Translations under genes and position numbers: made by a program
NCBI RefSeq assembly: GCF_040807025.1
Contig: NC_090952.1
Location: 13,885,068 to 13,949,067 of the forward strand
Source of the DNA: Struthio camelus
Taxonomy: Eukaryota > Chordata > Aves > Struthioniformes > Struthionidae
Length of the DNA: 64,000 bases
Reading direction: 5' to 3'
Part shown: piece after piece, positions 1 to 12,263 of the stretch
Position numbering within the stretch: the stretch's first letter is position 1
Layout of the letters: the number at the start of each line of letters is the position of its first letter
The notes under the pieces: model-generated
Told to the model about the DNA's origin: nothing
Databases searched by the model: none
The model's input: the letters and a program-made list of their open reading frames with translations, nothing else

Positions 1-1994
1 GTCTTGTCTTTAAAAATGTTTAATGCAGCTGCAGACTGCAGAGTTGCTTGTGGAATAGGACATAATAATCAGCAGGGGAAGGAGAGCTCATTACTATGAG
101 CTGCAGATTACCTCAGCATGAAGCCACGTATCTCAACCAAAAAAAGATTGTTACCGAGAGCTACACAAGATGTTTCTAAATCAGCTAGCTTAGTGTTCAG
201 CCTATATTTATAACCTTCTTTTAACCTTCACAACAGCAGAAGGACCAGGATAATCTCTGAATATTAGCAACCAAAAAGTTTAGGAACAAATCACTAAGTA
301 GTTAAAACTCCTTAGCAGACCTTTCAGGTCTCATGCTCACACAGTTGACTCCCAGTTCACATACAAAAAAAAAAAAAAAAAAAAAAAAAACACAACACAG
401 CAGCAAGAGCTGATGTAAAAGGGCCAAGGCAGGACATTTTATATGTTGGAGGGGGGTGTCTAGCACACTGGATAGCACAGAGAAGAACCTCCCTTTCAAA
501 AAAGGGCACTGCATGGTACCTCATATACAGATTCAGATGCTTTAAATAACATATGAAAATAAGCATAACTGCAGGAAGTAAAGACATTTGCCTTTAAGAT
601 ATCTTGGACTCCCACTGGGCATAAGAGGCCAAATAGTGTTTGGACAACTTTTTAAATGAGAATGTAGCATTCTGGAGAGGAATAACAATTGTCTCCTTGT
701 GCCAGGTGGTAAGAAAATTGGGGACTTGCAACAACTATTTGGTACTAAGGGTACCATAAAGTCAGAGACTGGAATGCATATGGGTATCACCAAAAGCTAG
801 CTATCACCCAGCTATTGGATATTTCCTATTTTTTTCTGAGAAAAGCAAAGACCTCGTCACAAATCCCAGTATTTGCAATGAAGTGTCTGAAAAACTCTTG
901 GCTATAATGGACGTTTAAGGGTTTAACTCCCTCATAGAATAAGATCAAGATCTTCCTGTTGCTTCATCGTATGTCACATCTGGACCTTCTCAGTACATGT
1001 GAATCGCTGGCTTTCTTCCACTGCACACACAGCAAAACTACATAAGCAATGTGTAAAATTAAAGGTGTGCCCACAGTAGGCATGTGTCTAAAATATGCCT
1101 CTCTGTCAAAAATTCCTATGTATACACTCCAGAAAAGTGAACGTCTCCTGCAGCCACAGGATGATCTGAACAGCATGCAGAGTTTCCACCTAGGCTGCTA
1201 CTGCAGAAGCTGTTTTAAGTGTTCATTCGCCTGACCTCCCCAAAAAGGATCCTTCTTACACTTCTCTTTCATAATTCACCTTGTCCAATCTACATGCTTC
1301 CACATCTGCAAAGCACCTGCTAAGATGTGCACGCAAGTATTTTCTGACGACATTTATTCTGTCTGTATTCAAGAGTTTGAAGTCAAATGGCACTCAACTG
1401 CTTGAATAGTAGAGAAAAGTAAATGGAAGAGGAGCATCTAGTACAATCAAAGCAAGTTACGTTTGTTTTTAATTTCTGGCAATATGCCAGAAAGCTTCCT
1501 TGCATTCTTTCACCAACAAATGTATGGACTCTGGACAGAAGACCTCTTTTTGATAATGCCTTTGGATTTGATTTATGGAGCTAATTCTAAACCAGGGAAG
1601 TAAAGCTTTATTAAATAGCTACAGTGCACTTCATTTTCACATGACATTACCCGCATAAATTTTTGTTACAAAGGAGAAAGTTTTCCAGTGAAATTTTTTC
1701 TATACAGTAACTGTGATATAGACAAGTAGTTATAGGTATTAAATCAAAGAAAAATACTGGTAAATTAACAGGAAGACTTTTGCAAGTCTTAGTGTTACTA
1801 CTACATAAAGCAGTATATTTGACTGCAAACAAATGCAAAAAGCTAATGCTTGCACTCCGCTCTGTAAAGCCACATTTAGAGATTCCTACCCTCATATTTG
1901 CTCCACACATGTAAATATTTTCACTAGCGTTTAGGGATTATGTTGTGAATAGGATCAGTGGGATGATCAATGTTAAAAATAACCCTGGGAGGTT

Positions 1995-2051
1995 AAAAAA
2001 AAAAAAAAAGAAAGAAAAAAAATATATATATATAATTTTTTTTTTTTTTTT
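1995..2051. repeat. Compound A-rich/(AT)n/T-rich simple repeat
   Basis: An A-rich run (1995-2020, interrupted by G) is followed by an (AT)n stretch (about 2021-2034) and a T tract (2036-2051). The two ends are self-complementary. Low-complexity sequence with no coding potential. Confidence 0.85.
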
Positions 2052-2114
2052 ACAGTATGTGGAACCACACCCTTTTGCCACAGTTTCAGCTAGCAGCAAA
2101 TGGCAGTGAGATCT

Positions 2115-2130
2115 AGAGAGAGAGAGAGAG
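2115..2130. repeat. (AG)8 microsatellite
   Basis: Eight perfect AG units are visible, flanked by unique sequence. Too short to suggest a function. Confidence 0.85.
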
Positions 2131-4009
2131 TAAAACAAAGAAAGGAGGGGAAATGGAGCAGGTTAACAGAACTCCTCAAGATGGTATCACTGCCAAACAA
2201 ATAGTGCATCACAGCCTCACACTTCACAGGCCTTTGGGGTTCTAAGAGGCTGCAAATAGCTGTGAATGTTCATACGCCAACACGTCATCGCTTCCAGTGA
2301 ATGCCGATTATTAAATAGCAGACAATAGAACTTGTCTTTTAGTAAATTTATTTCTATTGCATGGTTTATTAACAGCTGAAAATTCAGTTTTGACCTCCAG
2401 CATCCTGGAATATACTTCACTCAGCATATCTTTACCTACTTCCAAAATTAACATTATACTGTAACTGATCACTATGTATCTTGACCTGATTTTGACCTGA
2501 GATATCTCAGGACATTGCTGTGTACCGAATCATGTAAAATCAGCTACTTAGTAGATTCGACAAGAAACACAGCAATGCTTGCCTATCTAGATGAGATCAG
2601 ACCCGCATCCTTATAAATGATGTACTAGGCATTGTTTTAGCTGCACAGAAAGCGGTAACACATTCTCTAATGGAAACCGAGCAATTTTTATTCCATCATA
2701 AAATTAAAATAAGGGATACTCTAAGGAAAGCACGTTTAGAGACAGTGAAATGAAGTGTACTTTACAGAAGCGTACAGCAAACTTGTAGAATTTCCTGTCG
2801 TCGAGATTACTGTGTCTGATACTGTGCCAAGAGTAGATAATTTGAAATTGGTGTTGGCATGTCAAAGCCACGGTGGCCAAAACAATTACACGGATCTAAG
2901 ATCATAAGCCAATCGTTTGCTAGGATCTGAAAAAAATTCTTTTTCACATTCACCACTGTATACTTGAGATCATGATCTTACATCCTGAGGAAATCTACTA
3001 AAGTCAGTTTGCTATTCATCACTAGCAAAATTGAAGACATAGTCAAAATTTGACTATCTGAGGTCTTTTTTAGGTGATGCTGCAAATTGCTTTTCAGTTT
3101 TCCAGTGAATCATCATGTATTGGACAAGGTTTCTACAAACTGAACATGCTAGTTTTCTGACATGAAGATTTCAACCTAATATTTGTTCACTTTTTGTAGC
3201 ACACAAGTCTCTTGTCATTTACCTTTTATTTAGAACTGTTAGACTTGAAAGTTTAAGCAGCTTGAAGAATTTCTCTTAAGTCAGGAAAATTATATTTTAC
3301 CTATGTGATTGAACACATGATACAAATCCTAGTATAGGTTACACAGGAGGAAAACAAATTTGACACTTAGAGAAAAAATTTTGGCCTGTACTCTTCCCCA
3401 AGTAAGCAACCCTCACATACGCAGTAATTATGCAGTGGAAGAATACAAAAAGCAAGTACCAGAAAAAGCAGGAAAGCTCATGAAACATTTGCAACTCCGA
3501 ACAGATTCAACAGGTTCTTCAACCAACCATGCGCGTGTAATAAGACTGAAATAGCTTAAAGCTAAAGGGCATTTAAAATAATAACCCTTTAAAAATTACA
3601 GTGACCTTAAATTTATGTTATCTATTATTCTCTCTTGCCCTTATGGCCTTGTATAAAGGATTAGAATGACTCCATCTAGAATATTTTGAACATATTAAAA
3701 CTATGTAGGAAAAAAAAAAGGATAATGAAAATGATAGGAAATCCTGAAAATGGCAATCAGGAAAACAAAGTCTCAGCAGTTAAACTCTTATCAGCTATAA
3801 AATAATTTACAATACAAAACATTCACTACAAGGTACATTTGAAGGATACAGCAAAAGCAGCTATCACAAGAACTACTTGAACGGCTTATAATTAGAAAAG
3901 AATCACCCAACCCTGTCCAGTATGGTTCCACACTACTGGGAGCACTGGTGAAGTTTCACCTGTAAATACCTACTAGTCATGAGGACAAGAAACATCGCTT
4001 TGATCTTAC

Positions 4010-4131
4010 CTTTCGCTGTGCAACGCTCCTCTGCCTTTCTGGAAGATAGATTCTTCAGCGAACTACAGGAACAGCCCATCTCTTTCTGTGGGGCTCTAGC
4101 AAATTACAGCCTTCTTTCCACCTCCGAGTTC
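4010..4131 (-). CDS. Candidate first coding exon of a divergent gene (MGCSC N-terminus)
   Basis: Hypothetical. On the minus strand a U-rich acceptor ending in TTGCAG precedes position 4131, and a strong donor (GCGAAAG followed by GTAAGA) follows 4010. This defines a 122-nt exon. It contains an ATG at 4079-4077 in a very good Kozak context (G at -3, G at +4). The predicted start MGCSCSSLKNLSSRK continues to AEERCTAK and ends in phase 1. A Gly2 followed by cysteines and serines is typical of N-myristoylated, palmitoylated membrane-anchored proteins. I do not recognise the protein and found no convincing next exon. A possible first exon lies upstream in the EOLA1 CpG island: a YY1 motif in minus-strand orientation sits at 5560-5570 and a donor-like AAAGTGAGC ends at 5254. 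It could equally be part of a divergent non-coding transcript or a chance pairing of splice-like motifs. Confidence 0.25.
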
Positions 4132-5043
4132 CTGCAATTTTTAAAATTATTTTGAGACTTCTCATGTTTTAAAATATGGTTTAACAGGAAAAATTCTAGA
4201 CTACTGAAATCAGCATTCGTTCACTTCTACTGCAAAATCATTCCTTCTTGTGAATATTCTTTCCTCCTCCCTTCTTTCTTTTCCAAAGATGCTACATGCA
4301 AGGAAAATCTCTCCAAAATTATAAAGTTCACATGTTTACAATCCTTCACTTCAGGAAAATCAGTTTATTTTTTCCATTCATTTTGGAACTCTGTTAAAAC
4401 ATAAAGCGATATATACTCTGATGTAAAATATGTATTGGTTATGAAAGTTAAAATGAACAAATATAACGGGGCCATACACCTATGTTAATGCCCTTCTTTT
4501 ACAAATTATCTTTTATTATAAGGTCACTGGTTTTTATGGTGTTCAGTAGGCCTTCACGTACTCCTGCTGCCTATTTCAAGGGATAGCCTACGAGAGATCA
4601 CAACAAAAGTAGCAAAGGTAACACCTCTAAACGCCTTTACTGTCAAACAACTGTGCTGTTCAAAATATTTGTATTAGAAATGCTAAAGATAGTAATGCAG
4701 AACATTCATTGTTTACTGTCGCCATTTAAAAAGTGATTCCCCTGAGCAAGGGGGGCTGACACAGTACTCTGGCAAATTCTGTCAAAGATGACCTTCTGGC
4801 CCAAGAAAGAGGGGAGGGAAGGGAGAAGACCACTGAATTTTCACAGTTGCTGATGTGCCAAATGCCTTTCATTTATCCTACTTATTTGTACATTCAGCAC
4901 GATTCCCAAATTCATTATTTAGTACAGAAGTGTTTTAACTACTTTACTTGACGCTCATTTTCAAATCCCACGTATAATCATGTCTCATTGACGTGGTTTG
5001 GAGATACACACTAGGAAAATAACATGAAATAGAATAAATAAAA

Positions 5044-5090
5044 TAACAATATACCGAACTGAGTATATACCGATAACAATATACCGAACA
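5044..5090. repeat. Short imperfect direct repeat (ACAATATACCGAAC)
   Basis: The word AACAATATACCGAAC occurs twice within about 45 bases, with a further ATATACCGA between the copies. A small local duplication just outside the CpG island. Confidence 0.7.
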
Positions 5091-5406
5091 CACACCGAGC
5101 TGTGTGTTTTATCACTATTTTATTGTCTGTCACCATGTTTTTGCCTTAGGGTTCCCCCTTTTTCCCACTTCTGCCTTCCTCTACCTCGCTCCTCCTTCGC
5201 TTCCCTCCACCCCCCAACGCCTCGCCCAGGCCGCGGCGGCTTGGTTTGCTCACTTTCTGCTTTAAGGCTCTCCCCGTCAGCCCAGCAGCTTTTCCACGCT
5301 GCCTACTCGCACGGCACCGGGGCTTCTCTCGACCCTTCCGAAAGGAGCCTGGGGAGCGAGCCAGGCCCCCCCGCGGCGCAGGCAGGATGGCTGGCCTCGC
5401 CGGTCC

Positions 5407-5493
5407 GGCCGGCCTCGCAGCTGCAGCGAGACAGACGGCCTTGCATCTGGCCGGCCTTGCCGCACAGGGCAGACGGCCTGGCCGGCCTCGCAG
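5407..5493. repeat. GC-rich imperfect repeat (GGCCGGCCTCGCAG)
   Basis: The word GGCCGGCCTCGCAG or a one-to-three-base variant starts at 5407, 5449 and 5480. The element (C)AGACGGCC(T) recurs between the copies. This looks like a small, partly decayed tandem array inside the CpG island. Confidence 0.6.
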
Positions 5494-5559
5494 CAGGCCA
5501 CCTTCCTGCTTCTCTGGTCGCAGACAGCACTGGGGCGTGGGATGCAGCAGGGCCTTTCT

Positions 5560-5570
5560 GCCGCCATTTT
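5560..5570 (-). promoter_or_regulatory. YY1 consensus site
   Basis: On the minus strand the bases read AAAATGGCGGC, a full match to the YY1 promoter consensus AANATGGCGGC. Orientation suggests service to a minus-strand transcript leaving the EOLA1 CpG island. The ATG inside it opens a 96-codon frame ending at 5277, which has no recognisable similarity and is not called as a gene. Confidence 0.5.
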
Positions 5571-5783
5571 GAACTCCGAGGGCGTCGGCCGCAGGCCGGC
5601 AGCACCAGCTGCACCTCGTCATTCAGCTAACGGGAAGGCCGGGCGCTGTCCCACCGGCGGGCCGGGCCGCGCCGCGCCGCGGGTGTTCGCCTCAGCAGCC
5701 AGCCCCAGGACTCCCCCCCCGCCCCCCGTGGCGCCGCCTGTGAGGAAACGGCCCTTTCCGTGGAGACCCGAAAGCAGCCGTAA

Positions 5784-8253
<2,470 letters not shown>

Positions 8254-8369
8254 GAGTTGCCCCCTGCTATATTTTTTCCTTTCTGAATGCAAACTTGTGA
8301 TTCACCAGTCAGCATCTTGAATGCAAGTGAATTATTTAGGATTCCTTTCCAAAGGTAATTGTCTGAAAT

Positions 8370-8375
8370 AATAAA
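8370..8375 (+). other. EOLA1 polyadenylation signal (proximal)
   Basis: AATAAA about 115 bases after the stop codon. A second AATAAA lies at 8468-8473. Either could define the 3' end. Confidence 0.55.
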
Positions 8376-8467
8376 TATATTTGTAGAACAACTGTTTTGA
8401 GACAAAATAATGAAGATCTCATTCTTACGACCATTACCGGAAGATAGTTATGATTTTACTAAATCAT

Positions 8468-8473
8468 AATAAA
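8468..8473 (+). other. EOLA1 polyadenylation signal (distal)
   Basis: Second AATAAA, about 215 bases after the EOLA1 stop, followed by a T-rich stretch. Confidence 0.5.
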
Positions 8474-8499
8474 TGTGACTTTTTAATACATGGGTGATG

Positions 8500-10165
8500 T
8501 ATTTTATGCGAATTTAAAATGCGAGTAAATACAGGCATTTTATAAGTGATGTACCTATATGTGATTATACAAGGAAAAAAGTCATAGGATCCTTGAAAAA
8601 ACTGAATGATGGATCCTTGAAAAAACTGAATGATAATGGAGAGCAAGCTGTCACCAGTAATACATTTATGTGTTTCACAGCCCATTCGTACATGTGTGGC
8701 ATCACTGGGAAGGAAAGCATTTGAGATAAAGCTAGTCCTATGGGCTTCTCAAGTGGAGGCAGAAATTGACAGGATGGTGTTTGTGCATAGGCTGTCATGA
8801 ATGTGCTGTAAATATAAAATTTCCAGGAAAGACCACATTTTTCTCATGCACGGATTGGGTACACTGCATGTGCATATGATGGCAGGGAGCAGCCTGCAGT
8901 ATGTGGCTCTGGGAACTGATAGTAAGCCTTTGTAGAAAGGCCTTTGTCAGGAAGAAGGTGCTTGTACAAAATAACTATTATAACTTTTTTCTCATTTAAG
9001 ATAGGAAATATTCATTTTTAAAATGTTAAAAAGACAAGTGTGAGGAGTAAGTGGTCCTCAGCTGACCTTAATTAGGTGTTTTTAAGGCAATACCTAGATA
9101 CAAGAGTGAAGCCAGCTTTCCCACATGAAACAGAATAATAATAACATAGTGCTATTTACTTCCAGGTGAAATTCTGTTTCACCTCTTAGTTCTAAAAGCA
9201 TATCTTTTAAGAATACTTTAAAAAAAGCGTAATTTGATCTCCCAAATCGGTTGGAACCTAATCCCATTACTGAAGTCAGTAGCTTTACTGTTGATTCCAT
9301 TAGGCGAGAGGTTTGACCTGTAGTCATGTTACGCAGGTGGCTACAATGGAAAGGAAGGAAATGGTTTCAGTGCTTGAAATTTGATTTCAAAGATTGCTCA
9401 CCAGCAAAGTAACCTAGAATAGTAGTGTCTTTTTCAAGATATTTGATACAATATGATAATTTCTAAATCCCTTTCCCTTTATTTATTTATTTTTAACAAG
9501 CATAGACCTTTTGATCAATGAAAATGAATGAGACCAATCTCTTTTGGTTTTGGTCTGTTGATTTTATAGTTCTCTTATCTTAGGACCTGATTTAGAACAT
9601 CTTTCAGTGATCAGCTTGGACTACGTAGCACTGCATGTTTACCATGAACTTATGAACTTGTAATCTTATTTCTTATGATAGTTAACATAAATCACTGTAA
9701 AGTGTGGACCGTCTTCCACAGCATGTGTTACGAGTCTGCTATAACACAAAAAATGTAATCCGCTGTACTGTGAAAAGGAAGGGGATCATGAAGTAGCATT
9801 TGGTATAAATACTTCAGTTAAACCCCGGTCTCTAAACTAAGCCTTAGTAAATGCTTTTATCGGAGGTTATTACTTCAATAACAGAAGAATGGATTCTCCC
9901 CTGCCCTCCACAGCAGAGCCTTGGCTCTATAACACTGCTATATGACAAGAAGAGTTCCAGTACTTCTAAGCTCTTTATACCTTGGCACACCCTCTGGAGA
10001 ACTCTTACCCTAGTCTTACTCTCTACTGATAAGAATTTAAGCTTGATTGTTACGAAAAATCTTTAAATTGCTTGTAGATCAGTTGTTTCTACTTAAATAG
10101 TTTTTGATTGCTGAAACACAAATTCAACCTGAGATTCCATTGTATAAATAGGACAGGACAATTAG
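8500..10165. other. Convergent intergenic region, no gene recognised
   Basis: AT-rich spacer between the 3' ends of EOLA1 (+) and the HSF gene (-). Apart from a 24-bp tandem duplication I see no coding sequence, RNA gene or mobile element. Confidence 0.5.
8587..8634. repeat. Perfect 24-bp tandem duplication
   Basis: Two identical adjacent copies of a 24-base unit beginning GGATCCTTG and ending CTGAATGAT, at 8587-8610 and 8611-8634. The absence of any mismatch suggests a recent duplication, possibly polymorphic. Confidence 0.95.
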
Positions 10166-10171
10166 GAAATA

Positions 10172-10184
10172 TTTATTTTTTATT
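10172..10184 (-). other. HSF gene polyadenylation signals
   Basis: Two AATAAA hexamers on the minus strand (TTTATT at 10172-10177 and 10179-10184), about 70-80 bases after the stop. They imply a very short 3' UTR. Confidence 0.5.
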
Positions 10185-10252
10185 CAGATGGTTTAATTGC
10201 ATATTTGTTAGGCTTTATGCCCTTGGCATATGCAACTTAAAAAAATAGCTAT

Positions 10253-11029
10253 TTATCTATGATATCCCATGTATTCAGTAGTTTTGGGTCCAACTCCTTT
10301 GCCTACAGGTGCACTATTTGAAGTACAGTTGCAATTAGGGCAATGATGGTATGTTGGGCTTCGATGGTGAGATGACCTTGACATAGAAATAGCAGAGGCT
10401 GCTGCAATCATAGGCATTGAAAACCATGGGTTACAAAAGGGAAGCAGACTAGCCCAGTGAGCCTGCATAGCTGATAAATCTGGATACATGGATGGAAAGG
10501 CAGGAAGTCCCATAACAGGTCTAAAAGGACTGTTTGGTACAGGCGGTATAACATGGTATAGTGAAGTAGCAGATGTAGTTGTAGTGGAATCAGTATCCTG
10601 GATGCCAACTCGAGTGTGGCTGCTGTGCTGTGGTAAATGGAAAGGGGCCAGCTGACTTAACTCATCCCTGTCTTCTGCTACAGCAGGGTCTGACAGGCTC
10701 AGTGAAGTTGTATGTGAGGACGCATAACCACTTTTGATTCGGGTAGTTGCTTTAGCAAGTCCCTTTGTAATTGTGGACTTCCTTGGTGCAGGTACCTGGG
10801 TGTTCTCCTTTGGAGCTGCTGTGAACAGATTGTTCTCCTCTGCAGAAGCAGTTCCTAAAGCAGGTTGAACATCAGGGCTTCTTCCTTCGCTTCTCAGGTG
10901 GTTTTCATTAAAATCTTGATTCAGTGAGAATGCAGCTGGTGGTTTATTTTTTATGCCAACTCTTCGCTTGCACCTTATTAGCAAGTGGGGATAACCTCTC
11001 TTAAAATTTGGGTTATAATAGAACTGTAA
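10253..11029 (-). CDS. HSFX1: HSF gene coding exon 2 (end of DNA-binding domain, C-terminal region)
   Basis: 777 nt, residues 190-447 plus stop TAA at 10255-10253. The acceptor TTTTTTAG precedes LQFYYNPNFKRGYPH; human HSFY has LKFYYNPNFKRGYPQ at the same place. Confidence 0.9.
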   Translation of the reverse strand, partial: LQFYYNPNFKRGYPHLLIRCKRRVGIKNKPPAAFSLNQDFNENHLRSEGRSPDVQPALGTASAEENNLFTAAPKENTQVPAPRKSTITKGLAKATTRIKSGYASSHTTSLSLSDPAVAEDRDELSQLAPFHLPQHSSHTRVGIQDTDSTTTTSATSLYHVIPPVPNSPFRPVMGLPAFPSMYPDLSAMQAHWASLLPFCNPWFSMPMIAAASAISMSRSSHHRSPTYHHCPNCNCTSNSAPVGKGVGPKTTEYMGYHR

Positions 11030-12243
11030 CTAAAAAAGGCAAATGGGAAGAATTAATTGCCAACACTTCCAGATTCAAAAACACAAAGGTATGATAACTA
11101 AGAATTTTAATCACAAAAGACAAACATTGATATTAAAAAGGGATATCAGGGGCATTTTAAACCTCAGCTTTAGGCTGAATAAAATTTTAAGATACAGTTC
11201 TGTTAAGTAATAACTACCCCTGGGTTTTAGCTGTTTTGGAGTGTAGGATTTTCAAAAGCATAAAAACTGATTTAGAAACCTAAATGCCACTAATTTTCAG
11301 CAAAAGTAGAGAATGAATGCTTAGGTAGTAGTATGATGCTGATGTGTATCTTCTCAGCAAATGCCAGAAGAAAGACATTTTAGATCTGGTACAACAAAAT
11401 ACGCGATAACAAAAAAAAAATCATGATCATGATCAGAAAACCTCTTTTACATGTATTCAAAGTAATCAGAAATAACCTGAATTTATTTTAGCATCATTTT
11501 TACTACTCAGAAATCTTACCTCATAAATTCATGAAAATACCTGAGAAATGAGTTAAAATCAGAACATTTACTAACATCCTCATCTCCTAAATCATAAGGA
11601 CTTTTTTTTTTGTACATAGGAAATACACCACACTAGAATATTCTAAGTTATTTCACGTTTGGAGAAACTGACATACCTTGCTAAAAGCAGAAGCTGCTGT
11701 TTCTTCTGCTAGAAATTCAGCAAGTGAGGCAGATCTTTGAAAATCCTGTCGCATTTTGCTAAATCCATAAAGGTTAAGCTGACGAATGAAACTTTTCATG
11801 CAGTCAGTTTCAAAAATTCTCAGAGGTCCTCTCCTTTCTAGCACCTCCTTTTTGAAGAACTCTTCATCAATCACTACACAGTTCCCATCATCATCCCACC
11901 AAATTGACTTAAACTGATCACTTTCAACAATTTTCCAGAGTTTCTTTGGAAAGGTGAGGAATGAAAAATCATTGGCTTTGGCGGAGCTATCCTCAGAAAG
12001 ATTAAGACGTGGTCTTTTTGCCCAGGGTCCATCACTCAAAGTCTGAAAAGCATTTTCTTCTATTACAGATCTTAAGGCAGAATCGCAAGCTGCTGTTTTA
12101 TCATGTACCGGACTGACAGAAGAAATTGAGATTACAGAATCAACTAGTTTATCCCGAACAGAAACACAGGATGTTTCTGCTAGAGAGAGGTCCATTTCAG
12201 ATTCTTTTTTCTTGCTTTGACTAAATTTTTCAGATGTAGCCAT
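10253..12243 (-). CDS. HSFX1: HSFX/HSFY-like heat-shock transcription factor
   Basis: Two coding exons, 12243-11677 and 11029-10253, join in phase 0 across a 647-bp intron to encode 447 aa; human HSFY is 401 aa and HSFX about 423. The HSF DNA-binding domain spans about residues 95-205. It includes FPKKLWKIVESDQFKSI, IDEEFF, the recognition-helix region MKSFIRQLNLYGFSK, then FYYNPNFKRGYP across the exon junction. The C-terminal half is Ser/Thr/Pro-rich and poorly conserved. It retains short blocks such as NPWFSMPMIA and ends in a Cys/His-rich stretch (HHCPNCNC). I see no clear heptad-repeat trimerisation region, as in the X/Y members of the family. A nuclear DNA-binding regulator is expected; human HSFY is testis-biased. 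The start used is the ATG at 12243-12241. The frame stays open to 12264 but has no other ATG. A pyrimidine-rich acceptor-like TCTAG lies just before 12261, so a non-coding 5' exon may exist. No CpG island is present. The symbol is assigned by sequence and by adjacency to TMEM185A as in human; HSFY-like is an equally fair label. Confidence 0.9.
11420..11433. repeat. 14-bp perfect palindrome in HSF intron
   Basis: ATCATGATCATGAT is its own reverse complement. It follows an A tract in the single intron of the HSF gene. Function unknown; may be chance. Confidence 0.8.
11677..12243 (-). CDS. HSFX1: HSF gene coding exon 1 (N-terminus and most of DNA-binding domain)
   Basis: 567 nt, residues 1-189. 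Begins MATSEKFSQS and ends ETAASAFSK. The donor CAAG/GTATGT is on the minus strand (GT at 11676-11675). Confidence 0.9.
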
Positions 12244-12263
12244 TTGCACTACTTCATGCTGCT

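Larger units (their letters stand above)
1..4009. other. Intergenic, no gene recognised
   Basis: AT-rich DNA with no open frame that resembles a known protein and no convincing exon pair. It holds an A26 tract at 365-390, a compound A/AT/T tract at about 1995-2051 and an (AG)8 run at 2115-2130. If the divergent transcript proposed at 4010-4131 is real, its downstream exons would lie here on the minus strand. I looked for donor/acceptor pairs and found only short weak ones, for example around 3220-3290, that I cannot support. Confidence 0.5.

Noticed and set aside
365-390. A26 tract as the tail of a processed pseudogene or SINE
   Set aside because: The preceding sequence shows no coding remnant, promoter boxes or target-site duplication that I can see.
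2217-2420. 67-codon minus-strand frame, considered as an exon of the divergent candidate
   Set aside because: No suitable acceptor in the right phase could be supported and no similarity is recognised.
3220-3290. Possible 52-nt minus-strand exon in phase with the MGCSC exon
   Set aside because: Splice motifs are ordinary and such short open pairs are expected by chance in AT-rich DNA; not enough to annotate.
12247-12249. Start of the HSF frame at 12249
   Set aside because: That codon is GTG. The first ATG is at 12243-12241, which is used here.
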